Shown: one piece after another, positions 1 through 13,188 of the stretch
Layout: the number at the start of each line of letters is the position of its first letter
Numbering within the stretch: position 1 is the stretch's first letter
DNA from: Luscinia megarhynchos
Taxonomy: Eukaryota; Chordata; Aves; Passeriformes; Turdidae
Length of the DNA: 64,000 nucleotides
Reading direction: 5' to 3'
Assembly (NCBI GenBank): GCA_034336665.1
Contig: JAPFBE010000003.1
Coordinates: 60,245,352-60,309,351, forward strand
The notes under the pieces: model-generated
The model's input: the letters and a program-made list of their open reading frames with translations, nothing else
Databases searched by the model: none
What the model was told of the DNA's origin: nothing
Position numbers and translations under genes: made by a program

Positions 1-3000
1 CCCTTGAATTTTTATTTTTCATTTTTTTTAAATCCCAATATAATTCAGCCCCTGATCCAGTGTGCAGCCCTGGGGGTTTGCCACCTTGCCTGTATTCTGC
101 TGTGCTGCTGAGGGTGAGATGCTCCAGTGCACAAGCACAAGTGGGACAAAGTCATGAGGGAGGACCTCCCTCAGTTGGTGACCTAGGCTCCTGAATACAT
201 TTCCTTTTAGCAAAGAAAATAAACACACTTTTGTTCCTCCAAAACACCACTGGAGGAGGCTTGGCCGCCCTGTCTCTCTTGGCCCTTTGGTGCCTGGCTG
301 AGCCTGCCTGGGCTGAAGCCCTGCAGCAGGAGGGCAGAGGAGAGGGCCTGGGGACAGCACGGTCACATCCCCATGACGAGACTTGGCATGGAGCGAGTCT
401 GGGTGCTGCAGGGTGAGGCAGGGGTGGGAGGCACCCAGGGCACCCTAATCTCACCTGCAGGAGCACTCAGGCCACACACAGGTGTCCTCAAGCCCCCTGG
501 GAAATGCAGCCTTTCCCAGCCTGTGCATTTTTCACTGTCACAGTCCCCTTCATCTCCTACTGCCAGCTCTGGAGTGGTGATTTCTTGTTTCCTGTCGCTT
601 GTCTGGCTGTGGCCACATCCATGGGTGAGAGGGGTTTCTCCACCTCAAAGGACAGGACAAGGAAAGTGGGGAGGAGGAGTACAGCACCCAGATTAATTCA
701 CACTTAGCAGCTGTTGCTAGTATTACTGGTTTCCATCATGAGAAATGTGAGTGAAGAAAAGAACTTCAATGTCTTTTGCTTCTTGTACATCTGATTTTTC
801 CACTGTTTGCAGATCCCATAAACTAATTTTTCCTGAAGAAGAAAAAGCCCTTACAGATGGTTTTCCAAGGCTTTGTGATTAATGTAATCGGAGCCCCGGC
901 GGATGTTGATTTGTTAGAATGTTAGTCTCATTTGCTGGTAACCCGGGACAGACCCACTCCACTTCACTTTGCAGGGCTGTGGCACAGTCAGATCTGCTCG
1001 AGATTAACTTTGTCACCGGCAGAGGTGCCCTCAGGCCACTACATCACTTGGAAAGTACTTAGTCACTGCTCCCTCTTAACCCTCTGACTACCAGGACATT
1101 TGCACGTTGTAAGTTAAATAAACTGCATTCGGTGGCTGACTGGGGTGAAAAGCTATTTCTTTAGCTAGTGGATCCTAATCAACCAGGTGCTCTATTCCCG
1201 TTTCCAGCTCCAGCCTTCTCCTCCTTCCTAGAGTCGTTTAAATGATGCTGACAGCCTTCCTCAGCAGCTGAGCCAGCGCTGACCCTTTGGCCACACACTG
1301 ACCCGTGGACCACAGCACCATTCCTGTCGCTGGCAGAGAGGGAGAGGGGCATCTGGAACTGGCATTTGGAAGGAGGCAAAACAAATGGAAATGAAACAGG
1401 GAGCTGAGGCTTATGTGTGACTAGATCTGCCAAAGTGGTGAAGAAAATTGTCCCTGATGTCTCCCAGTGAAAAACAGCTTTTGCACTCAATACATGTTTT
1501 CAAGTACATGATTATTTTAATGATTTTTCATGGTCTGAGAAGTCTTGATTGCCAAGAAACTCCCAAATGTTTCCGTTTTGTAATCTATGGGTTGCTCACG
1601 GAGAAACTTGAAAATCAGCACAGGCAAAAAAAGTCTTTAATTCCCCCATGAGCTCTGGCTGCAGCCTAGAATCAGCCCTGCAGACAGTACCCAGGGACAA
1701 GCTCCCATCCTATTTGCTCAAGTCAGTGTCAAGGAAAATTTCTCCCTTGTTTAGGGCTGCAGAGCAGGGGTCCTCCTGCCTCAGCACAAGAGGGAGTAGC
1801 TGCTACACCACGTAGCAAAGGGAAGAGCACTGACACCTTGTCCTAGGTCAAGGTCAGCCTTCTTCTAGACTCTTACAGAAAGTATTGAAAGAGGAGAGAA
1901 ATGGACTCCCCTTGCAGCAGCTTTCAACCCATTTTTCTGCTTGAATCACATTTCCATGACAGTTGGGTCAGGAAAAGCCCAGAAGAGGTGGGCAGTAAAA
2001 CTGGGATGTGTAGCAAATCCCAACAAGAGAGCACATTAAGAGGGTTTAAATGGGCAGCTTACACACAAAGCGTTTTAAATCCGATGGTAAATGGCAACTG
2101 TGTTCCTTTATGCCTAATTATAAAATCGTGTTGGCTTAATTCTATATTAAGTGATATTTCTATCTCTGCATCATTCCAGTGAAACCCTGCTTCACTTGTG
2201 CCTCAACCAGCAGAGTGGGACTAGCTCCTGTTTGCAGAGGTAAGAAGTGGTTTCCTCTTCCTGCTGCTCTCATGGACTGTTTTTCTCGATACTATATGGA
2301 AAAAAAAGAAGTCTGCAAAATGGGGATATTGACAATTCAGATTCAGCTTGGCTGCTTCTGCTCTTCCTAATCAAAATCTGACTGTCTTGGAGAAATATTC
2401 TGCTTGTGAAGATTGCAGTGTGCTGTTACCAGACAGAATTGTGATGCTCCACCTTGGAGAGCACAACAATTAAGAGACAGCTCTTCAGGACACATTTTCT
2501 CAGGTGCTCTGGGGTATCTTGGTGTATAAGTAATGACGGGCCTCAGCTGCACACAGAAAGAAATGTCCCTTAAGAAGGTCCATTTTTATTAGAGCCACAC
2601 TGAAGAGTGAAAGGACCAGCCCTGAGAGCTGTGTTGCTCCTTTGAAAGTGGCCCCGGGACTGTAAACCAAAAGTTATGGGTTCTCTGCAAAATTTTCCAT
2701 TTATCTCAGTCTCTTGGACAACTTTCAATTATTCTGTTCTAGACCTCAAAGCTGGACTAAAATTAATAATAAAAAAAAGAAAGCTAAAATAGCAGCAATT
2801 CCTGGAAATTCTCCTGAGCTTTCTGGTATGGTCCTAGTAACATGTATCAGGAAGCAGAGAACAACTGCATAAAGCACTTGACATTGATTGAATATATAGA
2901 TTGGTGGTGTCTCAACCCCTGTTTTAATCTTTCCATTACCTACGATATTTTTTTACAGAGAAAGTCTTATTATTTAGAAAACAATTTCTTGTAGCTTTCA

Positions 3001-6000
3001 AATGGACGAGAAGCTGCAGCATCTTAATGGAAAGTAAATTACTGGTGCTTTCACAGCCAGAGCCTCTCCCTGGTCTGATGGAAAGGTTAACCATTTAGCA
3101 CCTCCTCTGTCTGAACATTGCTCTCCGTGAACACGAATTCGGCAGAATTTGTCACAGTGTATTCCGTACTGGGAAAAGCTTCTCCGCATTTCTGTGAGGG
3201 GTAGTTACTTCATGCCAAAGGGGGCTAAATGTTTAGCAGTGGGGAAATCCCATATGGGGAGAGCATCTGGTAAGGGAACAGCTTGCAGGGAGCCAATAGT
3301 CCCAGTCCCATGGCTCCCACCCCTGGCTGCCAGATGACCACTCAAATTCAGGTGGCCCCTCCCCATCTCCCTCCCCTGAAGCAAGTGAGCAATCACACTT
3401 GAGCGCCAAAATCGCATTCTAGCCGAGGTGTCTAGGTAGGGAAGGCAATTCCTCTAATCCACTAAGCTACTTTAGTTCCCCGTCTTTATCTGAAACTCAC
3501 AGACAGAAAGTGTCACTGGGAACTTGATGGACGGAACTACTTAATGCAATCAGCATTTCGGGGTGCAAATTGGGGTTTCTTGGTTACCTCTTTTAAAAAT
3601 AAAACAGTCAAAATAAAAAGAAAAACATTTTACTACAACACTCTGTTGGAGGTTAGAGGCAGATTGGAACCAAATGGTTGAGGATTTTGGAACCAAATCC
3701 CCATCAGACAATCTGGGCAGGTCAAAAAAGCATCTCAGTATAGGATGGGGAAGACAGAGTAGTGTGGGGTGTTTCAACTGAAAATGGCTGCAAGCCTGAA
3801 TGTCTGTTTTTTAAAGCCAAGAAAATTCAACACAAATGCAAAAATATGTGGAGCTGGTTAAATCCATGGGACTGCCAGCAGACACCCCGTGTGACATGTT
3901 GATTTTCCTGTCTCTCCCTGTTATTTGGTAAAGCACAGAGGCTTCCCACTCCTGCACCCTAAATCCAGCTGTCACACATCCAATTTTGGGAGTGCACCAG
4001 CACTGCAGCACTTGGATGACTGCAAGCAGTGCGATGCATAACGAAACTCACTTTTAGCATCAGGCTCTTAAAGCTCCCCCAGCTCTTATTGTTCTTAGAT
4101 TTTGGCATGGGGGAACTCCTCTGACAAGAGGGAATGCTAAAACTCACCTCTAGCTCTTCCCATGGGTGGGCAGCAGGAGTGAGGCTGAGCCAATCCCTCC
4201 CGTGCCATCTCAGTACAGGATTTCCACATGAAAGTCACAGAGGTACTAAGGAGAGCTTGGGAAAGGATGAGGATGGCAGTAAAAGGGGCAGGGGGCTCTC
4301 AGGTGAAACTGCTGCAGCAGCACCCTGACCCCAGGGCTGAGCCCTGGGATGTCACATTCCCACCCCAGGCCCCTGCTCAAAGACATCTCAAAGCCTTGGC
4401 CCAATGTCCCCAAAGCCCCCCTTTCCCACCCCTGCCACACCAGTCAGCTTGATACAAAACTTAAAATGCTTCATTACCCTTCATGAGGTTATTAAAGGCA
4501 ATAAAGTGGGGAACTCTGGGAGGGGAAGGTTTCTTGCAATGCCACTAAAGCAGGGAGGGGTGTAAGAGCTGAACAACGTGCCCTCATAAGGCTTTGAAAG
4601 ACAAAGGGGCACCAGGAAGATTTGTTGTTACATTTGCCTTTGTAATCCACTGAGGCATTTTAATCCATAAAGAATCCATTCTACATTTTGCTCTGACACC
4701 CTGACCATGGGGAGCCATGGCTCCCCATTCTTTCTCTTCCTCAGGACAGTGGTGCCCTGGAGAAGAGACCACAACCATTGGAGAGCAATTTCCTATTTTT
4801 GGAGCCCTGAGTCTGGCTCCGGACCTGAGACAGCACAGCTCTCCCTGTGTTTCTCTCCTCATCCTTACAGGGGTCTCCAGCTGTTTCCTAACCTTGTGGC
4901 TGTTACAATCATCCTCCCAAAAATGAGATGTACCACAATTTAGAGGGACTTCATTCCACAGCCCTTCCCAGGGGATGCAGGGCACTGCTGACTGATGATT
5001 AATGGCAACAGCCATTACCCTGGGTGAGAACCAGGAGAAAATTGAAGGCCCCCTTGAAAACAGGGGAAACAGATGTTTGGAAGGCTCACACTCCTCATCA
5101 TCAACTTCAGAATGTAAATGCCTGATAATTCCTCTTTTTATTGCCCAGCCTCGTGCTTAGTGTCAGGGGATTTTACAGGGATGCTTCATACATCCGTTCT
5201 GAAGGTCACAGCAGTGCTGGGAGAGGGAAAAGGGAGCAGGGGACAGTGGTTGGGCTGTGGTTGCAAACAAGAGTAACAAGAGTGTCCTGAGCAACTAGGA
5301 AAATGAAATATCAAGTTCTGAAAGCAGAGGGAAAGGGGGAGGCCTGTCCTGAACAAACAGGGCTACTGGAATTGAAGATTATCCTCACCTGGACTCCTAA
5401 TCATGGTGTTCAGATTTTTATCAGTGAAAAGACACAGCATTTTTTTGTTTAAAAAGAATCTTGTAAAAGACAAGTCCCTGAATCCAAAATTACTTTGTTG
5501 GGAGCTAGGTCTGTGGGGGAAAGCAAATTATTTTTCTCTGCATATAATTTTACTACCTGATGAATAGAAATTTCACAATATCTGCTCTATAATTTTCTAA
5601 CTCTTCCTTTTTTCTGACATTTGTTTGCACTCTTGTCACTTGTTTTTCCTTTTCATCTTTCCTTTCCTCTCTTCCCAAGCACTTTCACTGTTCAGACCCA
5701 GCTGACAGTGGTTAGGATCACATGTTAGGATGTGGTGGTGAGCTGGAGGGGGTGAGGATGACTAGTCTCTCTAACCTTGTCACTTAGACCCCCACACTGA
5801 AGCTCACACTCACTTGGGATCTAACTCCTTCTGTACAAAAAAGATCCTGCAAGAATAATATTTATAAGGAGATTTTACTGAGGACAATTTTGTGGTGTTG
5901 TGTCTGGAAGGTTTCTGCATTTAGTGCAGCAGCTCACCTCCACTGCAGAAAGAGGGGCCTGGTGTTGCTCATGGAAGAAGATGCAATGGAAGGCAAGAGA

Positions 6001-9000
6001 AGACACAGGACATGGAATGGGTCCCACATCCCACAGAATGAAGGAGTGACTTACTGGACCTTGATGCACAGCTGGAAGCAGCACTGCTGGTAACAGTAAG
6101 GCTGGATTTGCAATGCAAAGGCTTAACTAGTGAGCTGTATTTCCATGCAAATGGATTTCTATGGATGCATGTATGGAAGAGCAGCAGCATGGGTGAGTGG
6201 AGCAGAGCTGAGGCAGGCAGGCACATCCAGCATGAGCAATTTACAGTGTTAGCTGGGAGACCAGTGCAAACTCCTCTCATGTTCTCTTGATGTCCAGAGT
6301 TTTGCTTAATAAGCATAGAAAACATGCATATTTATTCTAACCTTCAGTAGTGCTTGCTGAGGATAGGTCAAATATATCTTTGAAGACAGCATGACCACAG
6401 CAGTATTCCTCAGGGATCTGAGTAATACAAAGGCACCTCTAAGTTTTCCACTTAACAGACCTCTGTATATCACCATGGACACTTGTCCACACTTGAAATG
6501 TAGCCATTTAATAACCATGAAGCAACTGGAAATAATAAATGAGGAAATGTCTGACTAGAGCAATATTAATTATTTGTAACAAAACCAATGTTTGCTTTGC
6601 AGCCAATATGATGCTGCACGTGTAACATTAGCTTCGGTTACTGCATTAAAAGGTCAGCATGAAATGAGGGGTAGAAAAACATCTCTGCTTCGTGAACATG
6701 TCCTGTAGACAGTCAGGAGTGAGTTATTACAGCCCTCATCCTGATGTTTAAAAAAGCACAGGGGTATGTTATTCTAATCACTCACCATTTATGAATTTCA
6801 GCTCAAACTGACCAAACAGAAATCATGTGCACATGTGCAGACTACTTTGATTAACAGCTAAGGCCCATTCCCAAAAAGACCACAGGCACAGAGACTGCAG
6901 CTGTGCCTACAACCAGGATAATGTCTTGGCTGGGAAGAAACCTCCATTATCCTTGAGGAATAAAATACACACAGTAATCAGGCAAGGGAGATGTCCAACG
7001 TACAGTTAATTTTGGTGAGGCATATTGATCATTTTGCAGTAGTAATGAAGTGAGGCAATATTTAGAGGTCTCCAAGGGTTTGCTAATCAAGAAGGTTTTG
7101 CCTTGGTGCTTCAATGTGATGCATTAGAGACAACACAGACAACAGAGAGAAACCAGTCCACGGACCACTAAGTGATGATCTCTGCTGACCACATTCCCAA
7201 AGTGCAAGACTCTTATCAGTATTCAAGTGTGCCTGGCAAAAGACCAAGAAAGAAACCTGTGAGATGTCAAAGGCTGATCACAGAGGAGTCAGGCACACAA
7301 GGATTTTGTCTCGCCTAGACACGCCCAGGCTTTGCCAAGGGGGTGTGTGCAGTGTATTAAACATGAAGCCAGCGAGAAATTCAGGCAAGATAAAACCCAA
7401 ACATCAAAAACAGGTGTGCATGAATGCATTTTTGTCATATTGCCACTTTCATGTAATGAATTCTCTGCCTAGTCCTTTTTGAGATCATTTCATACAAAAC
7501 AAATGTAATCACATATTGAGTGTGATATTCAGATCGTGGGATGCAGGCACACACAGAGTCAACACCTCTGAGTGGGGAAGTGACTCTAGTGACAGACTGA
7601 TATCCTTTCTGAATTACTAACACCAGATATTCAAGGACAAATTATTCCTTTATAACCTTTCTTTTTATGGAATATTTCTCTTCTCCCAAAAGATGCAACG
7701 TGTGTGTTAAAAGGGAGTTCAAGGCAGTAGGTAACATCTCGTGCAGGGAATTATAATGCTTTCCAAAACAAATGTTTAATATTAAAGTATGAGCACCTTG
7801 CTCCATGGCTAAAACCTGAGCATTCACTGCTAAAAATGCTGTGAAGCACAAGGGCAATCTGGTCACACTGCCTCTTACTGTGGCATCAAATTGCATCAAG
7901 CAGAGGGTTTATCCAGTTCATTAATATGAAGAGATTTTTGATCTTGTTTGTCTTTTTAGGATAAGCAGATGACATTAGAGTTTGTGTCAGATTCTGCCTT
8001 CCTGATCAGCAGAACCTGCCTCCTTCAGATAAGTGTGACAAGTTTAATTTATGCCACAACAGAACAGTGATGAAAAACACTGAATCTAAATAAGATTTTT
8101 GACAAAGCTTTCTTACCAGAAGAGGAAAGAGCACAGTAATTCATACACACAGGTACACTCAGTCCTACATGCACAGCTGCTGAATCTTACAGCATTATTA
8201 ATGGAGATGTTTGGCTTTGTTATTTTTAATGCCTGAAATATCTTCTTTGTTGGATGGCTAACTTTAATGTCATATTGGCCTCAGATTTCTCCTCTAGGGA
8301 ACTTGCAATCTGTACTAACAACCCAGTTCAACAGAGAGGCCCATTTAACATTCTTATTAGCTCAGTACAAAGATTAATTAAGCAATGATCTCTTCCAAAC
8401 AGCTCCTCATCAGTGGTTAATAACATGTTTGTTAGTTAACGTCCTAAGGCTAGATCTATGATGGGGAATGTTCTAGTGTGCTGTTTTTAACTGTTTTAGC
8501 AATTGTTAAGGGTTTTATTGTCAATGTAAATTGTACTTCAGGATTTGTAACAGGAGCAGTGTTCATAAATTTTTATCTGGGGGAAAAAAAAGTAAATTTA
8601 ACCATGTAGATAGAAAGTCAGTCATTTAACCAGTAGGGGTCTAAGACTCAATTAGAAGGAAAGCCATATTGAAGATAACTATATCTCTAAAATGGTCTTT
8701 GCAATATTCTTTACTATGTATTTTAAGACATGCCTAAGACTTCTGCTGGCTTTTTGAGTGTTTTTGTTTACAATAGCTTTCTATTGCCATCTAATAACCC
8801 TTCCATGCCTCCTTTCCCAGCAAGCTTCTGTGCAGCTGCAACCCACAAGCAGCACTGGAGGGAGAGAGCAGGCCAGTGGTGACAGCTAAGAAATAATTGG
8901 AATTTGGATATGTATTGCTCTGTCCACCACCAATCCAGGTCAAGAGCTGCATGAAATTTAATTTTGTAAGCCTGGAAAGAAAGTTTCACAAAGCTACCCT

Positions 9001-11978
9001 AGTCCTGAAAAAGGAAGAGGAGAAAAACCCCAACAATTCAAATTAATTTAGGGTTACATTGATTTCTCTTCCATCCCTTTATGGCACCATGTCAGCATTT
9101 ATCAGATGAATGTCTGCAGATGAAATATTTCTTTTGTAGCTGCAGACCTTGTCCTTTTGTGCAGTGCTTAAAAACTGTGACATGGCATAAATCCTCCTCA
9201 AAGATGCTGGTTGCAAACATGTTGAGGATACCTCTGCCACAGGCAGCACAGGTGTGACAGTCCCCTGGGGCCATGGCCAACACGCTGGTGCTCCTCACGG
9301 GAGCTGTGCACGGCCAGGAGCAGCACACTGAGCCCACCAAGACCACCACAGGGGCACCCCACAGCCTCAGGCATGATGGCAGTAACTCCACTGACTAGTG
9401 TCCCACAGCCAGGTCAGACAAACTACCCTCTGGAAACTGCAGTAAAAATATATATATGTATTCCAGTAACAATCAGTGGCAAAAGCCAAGAAAACTCCTG
9501 CTCTTTAACTAATATTCCCTTTTGATACAGAAATCAATACTGCTGTGATTAGGCACTTTCAGAGCAACACAAAATACTTCTAAAGAAAAAAATAACCCCA
9601 CGTGATAAATCCTCCTCTGCTGTTCTCAGCTGAAGAGCTGAAAACCAATTTCTACGGTTCAGAAGCAAGCAGGGAAGGAAAACATCTTTCCAGATATTGG
9701 ATTTATCACTTTGGTAGTACATCAATTTTATCATGTCATTCTCTTCACACTTCACATTGGTTTATACAGGTGAAAATTACAGTTGAATCTCCCATACATA
9801 AATGTGATATTTCCTTTCCATCCAGACATGCATGGTTGAGCTGAGCCTAAAACTGATATATGCCTGTTGCCAGTAAAAAAGTCTGACTCAAACTCTATCC
9901 AGTAGCCTTATTTATTAACTACCCAATACATTTTGTTATAGGCTCCAGCAATTTAAGCAAAAGCAGGCTGATTTATTCTCTCATTGAATTTGAGCAGGAT
10001 TAAATTGCTTTTCCTAAAACGATGATGAAGTGGGACCCTAATTTGAGCGTTTCCTTATGAACAAATCTTGTGGTTATGTTGCCCTCCCATGATGACATTT
10101 CAGTGTAAATGGTGATGCCACTGGTCCTGTGCTCCAGGAAAAGGCTCATGTGTCCATTCAAACCAGTACAACAGAGAGAACAGCAGAACAACTTTGTTTT
10201 TCACAGGTTTAGAAATGTTTTTAAAGCACTGTTTATCCCTCTTCTTATTTTCTTTTTTTTTTTTTTTTTTTTTTTTTTTCTTTTTTGGTGGGGGGGTCCT
10301 GGTTTTTGGTTTTTGGTTTTTTTTTTTTTGTGTGTGTTTTTTGTTTGTTTATTTTGTTTTAAGTTTCATATCTGCTAAGGTTCCATGCTTCCACTTTGGC
10401 CAGAGGATATAATGATTTACACCAAGCTGTCTTCAGGCAGCACACCCATTTTTTATGTGTAGTTATGAATGCAGCATTAACTAGACCAAACAACAAGACA
10501 GGATTGTGGATCACACACTGCATGCACTTTAGACTCTACTGATGAATAGGCAAGGCCATATTCATAATTTGTGAACTAAGAAAGAAAAAAAAAAGTGGGT
10601 GAGATTATAGCAATAAAAATGGAAATTAAAGGCATGAATACAGCAAATAGATTATGCTATCATTCCAGAGCAGACAGTAGAGAAGTCACAGTTGTCCATT
10701 TATGTTTTGACAGTTCATGCATCAGATGAGATTTTTAAAGAGGGGTAAATGTTTGGGGAAGTGGAGAACAGAATAGTTGCTGCTAAGTGTGGATCTAACA
10801 GTGCATTTATTATTTACACAACTTGCTTTTGGATAAGCTGGCAAAAAAAAGCCCTTTCCCTAAAGAAAAATATAGAAATTCAGATCATGCAGGAAAAATG
10901 TCACAGTCAGGCATGTTATCTGTCAATTTATTTCTCTCTTACAGTGGTCCTAACCAGACACCTCAAAGGGAAATTCAAAAGCCATCAGGCAGAGTCTCCT
11001 GTTTTCTACCAGAGTTAGACACAGGCTGACATAGCGTGCTCAGCAGCTCTTACAGCCTCCAAGAGATGAGCTGTTTGAGCCCCCTCATATGACACCCTGA
11101 AAGATTCAGACATGCCCAGGATGGTTTCCAAGCACAGGAACGTGTCTGACTCTGAACTACTGTGTGATGGAATCTGGCTCACCCCAACACGAATTTTTCC
11201 CAACTAAATGCCCTATGTGATTTGGCACCTGGGTCAGGGACTTTTCCCAACAGGCAGTTGTCTCATTTCAGGAGTTAGGACAGCTTGCTCACACAGAGAC
11301 AAACTGCTGGATACCAGGAGCTCACAGCACCTGACAGCCTCCCCCACTTTGTAGAAGTCCATGTAATAGGAGCTGGTTTGGACACAGTCTTAGTTTACCT
11401 CCCAGAAACAGCTGTATATGCTCACAGCATGCTTAGACCTTTTGAAAATTTTGCTAAGTTTTAGCTTCTGCCACATCCTACAGCTGGAACTCTAAACCTA
11501 ATTAGGTACTGTGAGAAAAACAAGAATTCCTATTTCATTGTGCAGTTCTGCCAGTCTTCAATTTTACTGAATGTCGACTGAGCTTTGTCATAAGAAGCAG
11601 AAAAAAAAGTAACTTCCATGCTTCTTTTTCTGGACCACTACTTCACATAATTTAATAATATCTACTATTACTCCTTTCCTTTCTAAGGACACAGTCCCAA
11701 GAATTTTAATATCCTTGATCTTTCATGCCTTCCCCAAGATCTCACCTGCTTTGCAATAAACTTTCTCACATTAGAAACCTACTTATTGGGCAGGTTTTAC
11801 TTCTGCATACATAATTTTTTCTGTATATTCTTGTATTTCTGGATTTACACATATCTGTCTACAGCAGACTGAAGTTTTCTGTGAACTACAAGTTTCCTTC
11901 CAGCATCAATACCACAAAGCCATGGCACTACAAGGTAGAGACATTGATTAAATTTTCTGCTTCAGTGTTATGTCAATA
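1..11978. other. Intergenic DNA, no gene recognised
   Basis: Downstream of ZC3H13. Many short open frames occur but none resembles a known protein, shows splice-linked continuity or stands out by composition. In mammals the next gene on this side is SIAH3 (from memory), but no SIAH-like zinc-binding sequence is visible. GC-richer patches lie at about 240-700 and 4160-4450. A T-rich tract at 10253-10365 is listed separately. Confidence 0.6.
10253..10365. repeat. T-rich and G/T-rich low-complexity tract
   Basis: An uninterrupted run of 27 T (10253-10279) followed by TTTTGGTGGGGGGGTCC and further T, TTTGG and TGTG stretches. No adjacent source sequence or target-site duplication is recognised, so it is not called as a retroposed poly(A) tail. 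Confidence 0.8.
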
Positions 11979-13188
11979 TGGTGGGTTGACCCTGGCTGGA
12001 CACCAGGTGCCCACCAAAGCCACTCAATTCACTTCCCTCAGCTGGACAGGGGAGAAGAAATAAAATGAAAGGCTTGTGGGACAAGATAAGGACAGAGAAA
12101 TCACTCAGCAATTACTGTCATGGGCAAAACAGGATCAAATTGGAGAAATTTTATTTAACCTACTATCAGAGTAGAGTAATGAGAAATAAACCCCAAGTCT
12201 TAAAACACCTTTCTCTTGTTCTTCCCCTCTTCCTGGGCTTAACTTTACTCTTGAATTTTCTATCTCCCCCACCTCAATGGCACCAAGGAATGGAGAATGG
12301 GAGCTGTGGGCAGTTCATCACTTGTCTCTGCTGCTTTTTCCTCCTCCTCCTCAGGACTCACACTCTTCAACCTGCTCCAGTGTGAGGTCCTCCTGTGGAA
12401 GACAGTCCTCTATGAATTTCTCCCTGAGAACTTCCCATGGGATGCAGTTCTTCAAGAGCTGCTCCAGTGTGGGTCCCCACAGGGTCACAAGCTAGCAAGC
12501 CTGTTCCAATGTGGGCTCCTCTCTGCACAGAACCTGCCAGGAGGCTGCTCCAGCATGGACTTCCCACACGATCACAGCCTCCTTTGGGTGTGCCTTGGCT
12601 CTAGTGTGGGTTCTTCCACAGGCTGCAGGGCAATCTCTGCATCCCCATGGATCCTGCATGGGCTGCAGGGACACAGCTGCCTCCCCACGGGCTGCACAGG
12701 GGCTGCAGGGGTGGATCTCTGCATCCCCATGGATCCTCCATGGGCTGCAGGGACACAGCTGCCTCCCCACGGGCTGCACAGGGGCTGCAGGGGAATCTCT
12801 GCATCCCCATGGATCCTCCATGGGCTGCAGGGACACAGCTGCCTCCCCACAGGCTGCACCAGGGGCTGCAGGGGAATCCCAGATCTGGCACCTGGAGCTC
12901 CTCCTGCCCCTCCTTCCCCACTGATATTGGTGACTGCAGAGTTGCTCCTCTCACATATTCCCACTCCACTCTCCATCTACAGTAGTACAGACTTTTTCCT
13001 TCCCTTTCCTGACTCTGTTATCCCAGGGACTCTACCACTGTCACTGCTGGGCTCAGCCTTGGCCAGCAGAGGGTCAGCCCTGGAGTCAGCTGGCCCTGGC
13101 TCTGCTGGATACAGGGGAAGCTTCTGCCAGCCTCTCACAGAACCCATCCCTGTGGGCCCTTGTGACAAAACCCACGCCGAGCAAACCA
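11979..13188. mobile_element. LTR-type interspersed repeat (avian), about 1.2 kb
   Basis: Begins TGGTGGGTTGACCCTGGCTG and continues GACACCAGGTGCCCACCAAA, the start of an LTR-type repeat I recognise from bird genomes, including passerines. It then has a GAGAAATCACTCAGCAATTA segment and a GC-rich half built of degenerate CTCCAGTGTGGGTCC-like units. The right edge near AAACCA is approximate, and I found no convincing target-site duplication. It shares the GTGGG...GATAAG(G/A)ACAG core with the solo LTR at 38.7 kb. No gag, pol or env sequence is visible. A 298-codon frame across it (12297-13193) is a repeat artefact. Confidence 0.75.
12633..12880. repeat. Tandem repeat, about 81 bp, 3 units
   Basis: Three consecutive units start with ATCTCTGCATCCCCATGGAT at 12633, 12715 and 12795, and a fourth partial start lies at about 12876 (periods 82, 80 and 81). 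Each unit contains GGGCTGCAGGGACACAGCTG and GCCTCCCCAC. Units are nearly identical, so the amplification is younger than the surrounding LTR sequence. All three frames are open through it on both strands, which explains several spurious ORFs. Confidence 0.9.

Noticed and set aside
3131..3144. ACGAATTCGGCAG, reminiscent of an EcoRI cDNA-cloning adaptor
   Set aside because: It differs from the usual adaptor after GAATTCGGCA and is embedded in continuous genomic sequence, so coincidence is more likely than vector contamination.
9092..9391. 99-codon minus-strand frame with several Cys and hydrophobic residues
   Set aside because: No conserved motif, no adjoining exon with compatible splice phase, and no known family recognised.
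12633..12880. Regular repeat that might be taken for a CRISPR array
   Set aside because: The whole ~81-bp unit repeats; there are no unique spacers between short repeats, and the genome is a vertebrate.
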